This document shows positions 22,272-27,297 of a stretch of DNA of 27,297 nucleotides, one piece after another. The stretch's first letter is position 1. Every line of letters begins with the position of its first letter. Made by a program: the position numbers and the translations under genes. Origin of the DNA: an uncultured Rubrobacteraceae bacterium (lineage in GTDB: Bacteria; Actinomycetota; Rubrobacteria; Rubrobacterales; Rubrobacteraceae); assembly GCA_902806015.1 (NCBI GenBank), contig CADCUZ010000118.1, positions 1 to 27,297 on the forward strand. Direction: 5' to 3'. The notes beneath the pieces are model-generated. The model was not told where the DNA came from and did no database searches. It saw only the letters and a program-made list of their open reading frames with translations.

Positions 22272-23242
22272 TATCCAGGCTCTTTTCGAGGGGACCGGAC
22301 ACGAGGATCTTTTTCGCCACGGACATCCATGGCTCGGAGACCTGCTGGAAGAAGTTCCTGAACTCCGGCAAGCACTACGAGGCCAAGGTAATAGTCCTGG
22401 GCGGCGACATGACAGGAAAGGCGCTTGTCCCGATAGTAGAGGGGGGCAAGGGCAGCTGGCACGCCACCCTCCTCGAAAACCGGAGGGACTTCACGAGCGA
22501 GGACGAGGTCAAGGAGTTCGAAGACTCCGTGAGGCGGCGCGGCTACTACCCGTTCCGCGCCACCCCGGACGAGATGTCCGAGCTCGAAGCCGACGAGAAG
22601 CTGCGCGACAAGTGCTTCCACGAGGAGATGCTTGGCACCGTGGAGCGCTGGATGCGAATGGCCGAGGAGAAGCTGGCCGGCACCGGCATCGAGTGCTTCG
22701 TCAGCCCCGGTAACGACGACCAGTTCGAGGTGGACGAGATAATCGCCAACGCCAAAGGCGTTCATCTTGCCGAAGGCAAGGTCGTGGAGTTCGGGGACTT
22801 CCAGATGGTCTCGACCGGCTGGGCAAACCGCACCCCCTGGGACACCTACAGGGAGGAAGACGAGCCCGACCTCAAGAAGCGCCTCGAAAGGATGACCTCC
22901 CAGGTCACCGCGCCGCCCGAGCAGACCGTCTACAACTTCCACTGCCCGCCCCACCAGACCGGCCTCGACGACGCTCCGGAGATCACCGAAGACATGCGCC
23001 CCAAGGACGCGGGCCGCTCGACGGTGCCCGTCGGCTCGACCGCCGTGCGGGAGGCCATCGAGGAGGGGCAGCCCGCGCTCGCGCTGCACGGGCACATCCA
23101 CGAGGCGCGGGGCAACACCCGCATAGGCAGGACACTGTGCATCAACCCGGGAAGCTCTTACGAGCAGGGGCAGCTCCTGGGCGCGGTCGTCGATCTCGAC
23201 GGCGGCAAGAGGGTCAAGCGGTTCGTACTCACCAGCGGATAA
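22268..23242 (+). CDS. Metallophosphoesterase
   Basis: This is a calcineurin-type phosphoesterase of 324 residues with the metal-binding motifs in order: TDIHGS (D19, H21), GGDMTG (D47), SPGNDD (about 148-153, with Asp in place of the usual His) and LHGHIHE (about 273-279). A later INPGSSYEQG is also typical of small-molecule or nucleotide phosphoesterases in this fold. A long charged insertion (about 60-140) separates the second and third motifs. There is no signal peptide, so it acts in the cytoplasm. The start ATG 22268 overlaps the nucleotidyltransferase stop. The substrate cannot be inferred; coupling to a nucleotidyltransferase suggests a make-and-break pair on a nucleotide or nucleotidylated target. 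Confidence 0.85.
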   Translation: MISRLFSRGPDTRIFFATDIHGSETCWKKFLNSGKHYEAKVIVLGGDMTGKALVPIVEGGKGSWHATLLENRRDFTSEDEVKEFEDSVRRRGYYPFRATPDEMSELEADEKLRDKCFHEEMLGTVERWMRMAEEKLAGTGIECFVSPGNDDQFEVDEIIANAKGVHLAEGKVVEFGDFQMVSTGWANRTPWDTYREEDEPDLKKRLERMTSQVTAPPEQTVYNFHCPPHQTGLDDAPEITEDMRPKDAGRSTVPVGSTAVREAIEEGQPALALHGHIHEARGNTRIGRTLCINPGSSYEQGQLLGAVVDLDGGKRVKRFVLTSG

Positions 23243-23253
23243 GGGGAAAATGC

Positions 23254-24882
23254 ATGGCCAGCAACACCACGCCGGGTTCTAGTACGGGGGATCTGTTCCA
23301 GAGAAAGGCGACCGGGCTGCTGCGCGGTTGGTCCGTGTGGGACGCCTTTATCTACGCGACGTTCTCGATCAACCTCATAACGCTAGGCCTCTTTATCTTC
23401 TCCTACGCGCCCTTCGTCCCGGACGGCGCGCTCCTGCCGGCGATCATCCTCGCCGGCCTGTACCTGATCTTCCAGGCCGTCACCTACGCCGCCCTCATAG
23501 CCGTGATGCCCAGGGCAGGAGGCGACTACGTCTGGATGAGCCGGATACTCGGGGGCGGCATAGGCTTTGTCCTCGCGGTGACGGGCTGGTGGTTCATCCT
23601 CTGGCACTGGGTCCCAATTTATGCGGACATCCTCGTGAAAGAGGTCTTCGTGCCGCTCTCGGCCATCCTTGGCCTGAACGGGGTGGCGACCTTCTTCGGG
23701 TCGTCGGCCGGCGTCTTTACGGCCTCGATGATCGTGGCGCTCCTGGCCTCCGCCCTGATCTCGCTCGGGATGCGCTCCTACGCCCGCGTCCAGAAGTTCT
23801 GCTTCTACGGCGGCATCCTAGGGCTGGCGATCATGCTGGTAGTCCTGCTCTTGAGCTCACGCGCGGACTTTATCTCCGCCTTCAACGCCGAGGCAAGTCA
23901 GACATTGGGCGCGGGAAACAACGCTTACCAGGAGACTGTAAGGGCAGGCGAGCAGGCAGGCGGCCTCCCGGCGGGCTCCGGCGTCTACCCGACGCTGCTC
24001 CTCATCCCCTTCCTCGCCTTCTTCAACCTGTTCTCCAACTGGGGTGCGACGCTCTACGGCGAGGTACGTGGCGCTTCGGACTTCCGCAAGAACATCTACG
24101 CGATGGGCGGGGCGCTAGTCGTGACCTCCCTGGTCGCCGTTGTCATGCTCCTCCTTTTCGCCAAGACGTTCGGCTGGGACTTCTACTATGGCGCCAACAG
24201 CGCCTACTGGGGGGTGGTCTACGGCACGATCGACGAAGCGCCGGTCTCCGCCTGGCCCTATCCCGCCCTGCTCGCCTCTTTTCTCCTCGGAAACCCGGTG
24301 TTGCAGGTGGTGCTCATAGCGCTGATGTCGCTGTGGTTCTTCGGGTGGGTCGGGACGGTCTTTATGTCCTCGACGCGCGTCGTGTTCGCGACGGCCTTCG
24401 ACCGGGTGCTCCCCGAGGCTGTCGCCAAGACCACCCGCAACGGCGTGCCCTACGTGGCGCTGCTGCTCATGCTGATACCGTCGATCCCGATCAGCTACTT
24501 CTACGCCTACGGGGAGAACTTCGCCACCTGGACGCTGAACGCCACCCTCGTCATCGCGATGACGTTCTTCGGGTCCACGATAGCGGCGGCGATCCTCCCG
24601 TGGCGCAAGCCCGAGATCTACAACGCCTCGCCCATAGCCCGCTACAACGTCCTCGGCATACCCCTGATCACGGTGGCGGCGACCGCCTTCGGCCTCTTCC
24701 TGGCCTTCTGCCTCTACCAGTGGGTCACTAACGACGTCTACGGCATCAACGACCCGACGTCGTTCCTCTACCTGAGCACGATGTACGTCCTCGCCATCGT
24801 GATCTACGTCGTCTCCCGCCTCGTCCGCCGCGCCCAGGGCATGGACCTGAAGATGGTCTACGACGAGATTCCGGAGGATTAG
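23254..24882 (+). CDS. APC-family amino acid permease
   Basis: This 542-residue integral membrane protein has about twelve hydrophobic segments. The first is FIYATFSINLITLGLFIFSY, followed by LLPAIILAGLYLIFQAVTYA and the family hallmark VMPRAGGDYVWMSRILGG. Later are FFNLFSNWGATLYGEVRGA, SSTRVVFATAFDRVLPEA (typical of the TM8-9 region) and LSTMYVLAIVIYVVSRLVRR near the end. It probably imports an amino acid, amine or related solute with H+ or Na+; the substrate cannot be told. The start is ATG 23254, with AAGGGGA about 6 bases upstream. An ATG four bases earlier is out of frame. It follows the phosphoesterase by 11 bases and likely shares its transcript. Confidence 0.88.
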   Translation: MASNTTPGSSTGDLFQRKATGLLRGWSVWDAFIYATFSINLITLGLFIFSYAPFVPDGALLPAIILAGLYLIFQAVTYAALIAVMPRAGGDYVWMSRILGGGIGFVLAVTGWWFILWHWVPIYADILVKEVFVPLSAILGLNGVATFFGSSAGVFTASMIVALLASALISLGMRSYARVQKFCFYGGILGLAIMLVVLLLSSRADFISAFNAEASQTLGAGNNAYQETVRAGEQAGGLPAGSGVYPTLLLIPFLAFFNLFSNWGATLYGEVRGASDFRKNIYAMGGALVVTSLVAVVMLLLFAKTFGWDFYYGANSAYWGVVYGTIDEAPVSAWPYPALLASFLLGNPVLQVVLIALMSLWFFGWVGTVFMSSTRVVFATAFDRVLPEAVAKTTRNGVPYVALLLMLIPSIPISYFYAYGENFATWTLNATLVIAMTFFGSTIAAAILPWRKPEIYNASPIARYNVLGIPLITVAATAFGLFLAFCLYQWVTNDVYGINDPTSFLYLSTMYVLAIVIYVVSRLVRRAQGMDLKMVYDEIPED

Positions 24883-24899
24883 CGGGGTAGCCCTTAGCC

Positions 24900-24953
24900 G
24901 TCAGCTTTCAACCGTCAGCCTCTGGCAAGGGGCGTGGCCCGCGCGTTTGGAAC
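24900..24953. repeat. Half copy of the cobQ-cobN palindromic element
   Basis: Two blocks match the left arm of the element at 1971-2140 in the same order and orientation. CAGCTTTCAACCGTCAGC (24902-24919) matches 14 of 18 bases of 1976-1993. CCCGCGCGTTTGGAAC (24938-24953) matches 2018-2034 with one substitution and one gap. The blocks start 36 bases apart here and 42 there. The right arm is not seen. It also contains CCGTCAGC twice in tandem (one around 24898-24905, one at 24912-24919). It lies just after the permease stop, in non-coding sequence. Confidence 0.6.
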
Positions 24954-24970
24954 GCCGGACTGCGCCCCTT
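24927..24970. repeat. Inverted repeat downstream of the permease
   Basis: AAGGGGCG (24927-24934) and CGCCCCTT (24963-24970) are perfectly complementary over eight bases with a 28-base loop. No T-run follows, so it is a poor factor-independent terminator. It may be part of the degenerate repeat copy at 24900-24953, or end permease transcription with Rho. Confidence 0.4.
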
Positions 24971-25074
24971 CTCCGTGGCACGACCCGCCCGAGGACACGA
25001 GATCGAAACGCCGAACGCGACGGAATGTTGCGCCCGTGGGCCATCCGGCACATTTTCTCGCGAATTTCCTAAGT

Positions 25075-25106
25075 TTGTCTAGCAACTGAGTTAAGTATGT
25101 TGTAGA
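25075..25106 (+). promoter_or_regulatory. Possible promoter/operator upstream of the sulfatase-like gene
   Basis: An AT-richer patch at about 25052-25106 stands out. It contains a dyad, TCTAGCAAC (25078-25086) and GTTGTAGA (25099-25106), complementary over eight bases with one bulged G and a 12-base centre. A weak promoter, TTGTCT (25075-25080) and TATGTT (25096-25101) with a short 15-base spacer, overlaps it. The arrangement would suit a dimeric repressor; this is inference. Confidence 0.3.
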
Positions 25107-25154
25107 GTGCCGCCCGGTTGGAACTTGACACGAGTTAGCGGGAGGAAATAGAGG

Positions 25155-26588
25155 ATGGATCGACCGAACGTCGTGGTGATCGTGGCGGACACGTTCCGGC
25201 GGGACCACATCGGGGCCTACGGGAACCCGTACATAAAGACCCCTTACCTCGACGCGTTCGCGCGCCAGTCGGCCGTGTTCGACCACCACGTCGCGTCCTC
25301 CTTCCCGACTATGCCGGCGCGGGCCGACATCCTGACGGGGACGTTCTCCTACACGCACATGGGCTGGGAGCCGCTGCCCCGGCGCCTGAGCACTCTGCCC
25401 GAGGTCCTGTCGAGGGCGGGGTACACGACGATGGGGGTCGTGGACACGCCGTTCTACATCAGGAACGGGTTCGGCTACGATCGGGGCTTCGACGACTTTA
25501 TCTGGGTGAGGGGCCAGGGGGACGACACCAGGCCCCACGAGCGGGCCGACGCGCGCTCGACCTGGACGAGGGAAGAGGACCGGCTCGTGGCGCGAACGAT
25601 GACCGAGGCCGAGCGCTGGCTGGAGAGGCACCACGACGAGCCCTTCTTCCTGTACGTGGACACGTGGGACCCGCACGAGCCCTGGGACGCGCCGGACTAC
25701 TACACGAGGCAGTACCGCCAGGGGTACGACGGGCGGCAGATCTACCCGGCCTACGGCAACTGGCGGGAGGCGGGGCTCACCGAGGACGACGTCGAGCTCG
25801 CGCATGCGACGTACTGCGGCGAGGTCACGATGGTGGACTTCTGGATCGGGCGCTTCCTCGGCAAGCTCGACGCCCTGAACCTGACGGACGACACCATTGT
25901 CGTCTTTACCTCGGACCACGGCTTCTACTTCGGCGAGCACGACTACTTCGGCAAGGCCGAGTGGGTCCACGAGCCCGACGCCGCGGTCTCGGAGGGCTCG
26001 AACCTGCCGGCCTGGCTCTCCGAATCGTGGCTGCTGACCGTTCAGTGGTCGCCCCTTTACAACGAGATCAGCCGCATCCCGCTCATGGCGCGCGGTCCGG
26101 GCCTCGCCCCGGGCCGCCGCCAGGCCATGACCACCGCCCCGGACATAGCGCCCACGATCCTGGACCTCGCCGGCCTCGGCAACCCTATCAGCATGAAGGG
26201 CGAGTCCTTCGGCGGGGTGCTCACCGGGAAGAAGAGCGAGCACAGGCCCTTCGTCGTCAGCTCCTGGCCGCTGTACATGGCGGAGGGCGAGATCACGACG
26301 GCCGTGGACTCCACGCCCCGCAAGGTCGCGAGCTACATGCCCTTCACGGTGACCACCCGCGAACGCTCCGCGATCCTGGGCGGCCCGAACGACCAGCCCG
26401 AGCTCTACGACCTCCGCACCGATCCCGGCGAGACCAACAACGTCTGGCGCACGCGCCCCGGCGAGGGCGAGTCCCTCTGCGAAGAGGCCATTGGATTCCT
26501 CGAAGGCCAGGGAACCCCGGAGGAGCATCTTACTCCCCGCCGCGAAGCGCTCGACGGCTGGCGCAACCCGGTCGAGCTGACCGGCTGA
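25155..26588 (+). CDS. Sulfatase-superfamily hydrolase with threonine at the nucleophile position
   Basis: This is an alkaline-phosphatase-superfamily, sulfatase-like protein of 477 residues without a signal peptide. The N-terminus VVVIVADTFRRDHIGAYGN carries the first metal-binding Asp (D12). FTSDHGFYFGEHDYFGK (about 251-267) carries the second metal set, and a late ELYDLRTDPGETNN is typical of the fold's C-terminal subdomain. The catalytic motif (C/S)xPxR reads TMPAR (T52-R56), in FPTMPARADILTG. Thr cannot become formylglycine, so classical sulfate-ester hydrolysis is unlikely. A phosphodiesterase, phosphatase or transferase activity, with Thr as in nucleotide pyrophosphatases, is more plausible. 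GGAGG (25141-25145) lies 9 bases before the ATG. It stands alone between two intergenic regions. Confidence 0.88.
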   Translation: MDRPNVVVIVADTFRRDHIGAYGNPYIKTPYLDAFARQSAVFDHHVASSFPTMPARADILTGTFSYTHMGWEPLPRRLSTLPEVLSRAGYTTMGVVDTPFYIRNGFGYDRGFDDFIWVRGQGDDTRPHERADARSTWTREEDRLVARTMTEAERWLERHHDEPFFLYVDTWDPHEPWDAPDYYTRQYRQGYDGRQIYPAYGNWREAGLTEDDVELAHATYCGEVTMVDFWIGRFLGKLDALNLTDDTIVVFTSDHGFYFGEHDYFGKAEWVHEPDAAVSEGSNLPAWLSESWLLTVQWSPLYNEISRIPLMARGPGLAPGRRQAMTTAPDIAPTILDLAGLGNPISMKGESFGGVLTGKKSEHRPFVVSSWPLYMAEGEITTAVDSTPRKVASYMPFTVTTRERSAILGGPNDQPELYDLRTDPGETNNVWRTRPGEGESLCEEAIGFLEGQGTPEEHLTPRREALDGWRNPVELTG

Positions 26589-26616
26589 CCGGTCCATACC
26601 GAAGCCGCTCCCACAA

Positions 26617-26640
26617 GAGCCCCCGCAGACACGGGGGCTC
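26617..26640. terminator. Hairpin between convergent genes
   Basis: GAGCCCCCG (26617-26625) pairs perfectly with CGGGGGCTC (26632-26640) around the 6-base loop CAGACA. It lies 28 bases after the sulfatase-like stop and 27 bases beyond the glyS stop on the other strand, so it can end both transcripts. There is no strong T-run on either side, which is common in high-GC genomes. Confidence 0.7.
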
Positions 26641-26667
26641 CGCTTCGTCGCGGGTAGCGGGCCCCTC

Positions 26668-27297
26668 TCAGCCCGAGATGAGGTCCTTCAGGCGGTCTCG
26701 CACGGAGGCTATCGGCACGCGCTCTTGCTTCAGCGTGTCGCGGTCGCGGATGGTTACCTGCTTGTCCTCGATGGTGTCGAAGTCCACCGTGACGCAGAAG
26801 GGGGTGCCCGCCTCGTCCTGGCGCCGGTAGCGGCGGCCTATGGAGCCCGAGTCGTCGTAGAAGAGCCGGTAGTCGCCCTTGAGGTCGTCGTAGAGCTCGC
26901 GCGCGATGGTCGAGACCGGTCGCTTTTTGGAGAGGGGGAAGACGGCCGCCTTGGTGGGGGCGATGCGGGGGTGGAGCTTGAGGACGGTGCGCTCCTCGCC
27001 GTTGACCCTTTCTTCCGTGTACGCGTCCATGAGGAAGGCGAGCATGATCCTGTCGGGACCCACGGCGGGCTCTATGACGTAGGGGTAGTAGCGGTTGTTG
27101 GTAGTCTGGTCTATGTACTCCAGGTTCTCGCCGGAGTGGGCGGCGTGCTGTTTGAGGTCGTAGTCCGTACGGTTGGCGACGCCTTCGAGCTCGGACCAGC
27201 CGGCGAACGGGTAGTTGTACTCGATGTCCACCGTGCGCTTGGAGTAGTGGGAGAGCTTCTCTTTCGGGTGCTCGTAGCGGCGGAGGTTCTCCTCCTT
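26668..27297 (-). CDS. glyS: Glycyl-tRNA synthetase (dimeric type), C-terminal part
   Basis: This class II synthetase charges tRNA-Gly. Only the last ~209 residues are present, and the frame runs off the right edge; an internal GTG at 27231 is not the start. Family stretches are DIEYNYPF, ELEGVANRTDYDLKQH, YVIEPAVGPDRIMLAFLMDAY (end of the catalytic core, motif 3 region) and ERTVLKLHPRIAPTKAAVFP, which opens the anticodon-binding domain. YDDSGSIGRRYRRQDEAGTP and CVTVDFDTIEDKQVTIRDRD complete that domain. This is the single-chain alpha2 type found in actinobacteria and archaea, not the alpha2beta2 GlyQ/GlyS type. Confidence 0.96.
   Translation of the reverse strand, partial: KEENLRRYEHPKEKLSHYSKRTVDIEYNYPFAGWSELEGVANRTDYDLKQHAAHSGENLEYIDQTTNNRYYPYVIEPAVGPDRIMLAFLMDAYTEERVNGEERTVLKLHPRIAPTKAAVFPLSKKRPVSTIARELYDDLKGDYRLFYDDSGSIGRRYRRQDEAGTPFCVTVDFDTIEDKQVTIRDRDTLKQERVPIASVRDRLKDLISG

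Noticed and set aside
25125..25130. Perfect TTGACA hexamer before the sulfatase-like gene
   Set aside because: A -10 at proper spacing would fall at 25149-25154, directly on the ribosome-site spacer, so transcription would begin inside the coding sequence.
24915..26597. 560-codon minus-strand open frame opposite the sulfatase-like gene
   Set aside because: Antisense shadow of a well-supported plus-strand gene that carries intact metal-binding motifs.
1..27297. CRISPR arrays, insertion sequences, prophage genes
   Set aside because: No regularly spaced direct repeats, transposase or integrase sequence was seen.

Overview
The window is high-GC DNA (roughly 70% by eye) with dense genes, frequent GTG and TTG starts, many AUA and AGG codons, an F420-type (LLM) oxidoreductase and an actinobacterial-looking tRNA-Arg(CCU). 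This fits a deep-branching actinobacterium of the Rubrobacter type. The family-level placement is my inference; the sequence carries no rRNA or other marker that would settle it.

Positions 1-18946 form one long plus-strand operon for cobalamin (vitamin B12) synthesis. The order is cbtA (5' end outside the window), cobQ, cobN, a ChlI-ChlD fusion, cobO, cbiA/cobB, cobI/cbiL, cobM/cbiF, cbiD, a cbiE-cbiT fusion, a cbiG-cbiH fusion, a small 2[4Fe-4S] ferredoxin, cbiC/cobH, cbiX, cobT and birA. Nearly every junction is an overlap (ATGA, GTGA or TTGA) or a gap of 0-10 bases, so the genes are probably transcribed together and translationally coupled. Together they cover cobalt uptake, cobalt insertion, most corrin-ring methylations and the ring contraction, a,c-diamidation, adenosylation, the four later amidations and lower-ligand activation. 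The ring-contraction genes (cbiD, cbiG, cbiH) and CbiX belong to the early-cobalt ('anaerobic') route. CobN with ChlID is the late-cobalt ('aerobic') chelatase, so two cobalt-insertion systems share one operon. No cobK/cbiJ, cobA, cbiB, cobU, cobS or bluB is seen.

Positions 18947-20680 hold a minus-strand LLM-class flavin/F420 oxidoreductase, a stretch with no credible gene, a minus-strand tRNA-Arg(CCU), and a good sigma-70-type promoter with a ~250-nt leader. Positions 20681-24882 hold four plus-strand genes: a glycine-betaine-type binding protein lacking its signal peptide and first strand, a nucleotidyltransferase-fold protein, a metallophosphoesterase and an APC-family permease. Positions 25155-26588 encode a sulfatase-superfamily hydrolase with threonine at the nucleophile position. 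A hairpin separates it from the convergent, truncated glycyl-tRNA synthetase at the right edge.

The most unusual structure is a ~170-nt palindromic element (about 1971-2140) at the cobQ/cobN junction. It appears to supply the last ~50 residues of CobQ, its stop codon, and the start codon and first residues of CobN. A related half copy lies at 24900-24953. This resembles an in-frame coding insertion of a palindromic repeat and is the best candidate here for something undescribed.
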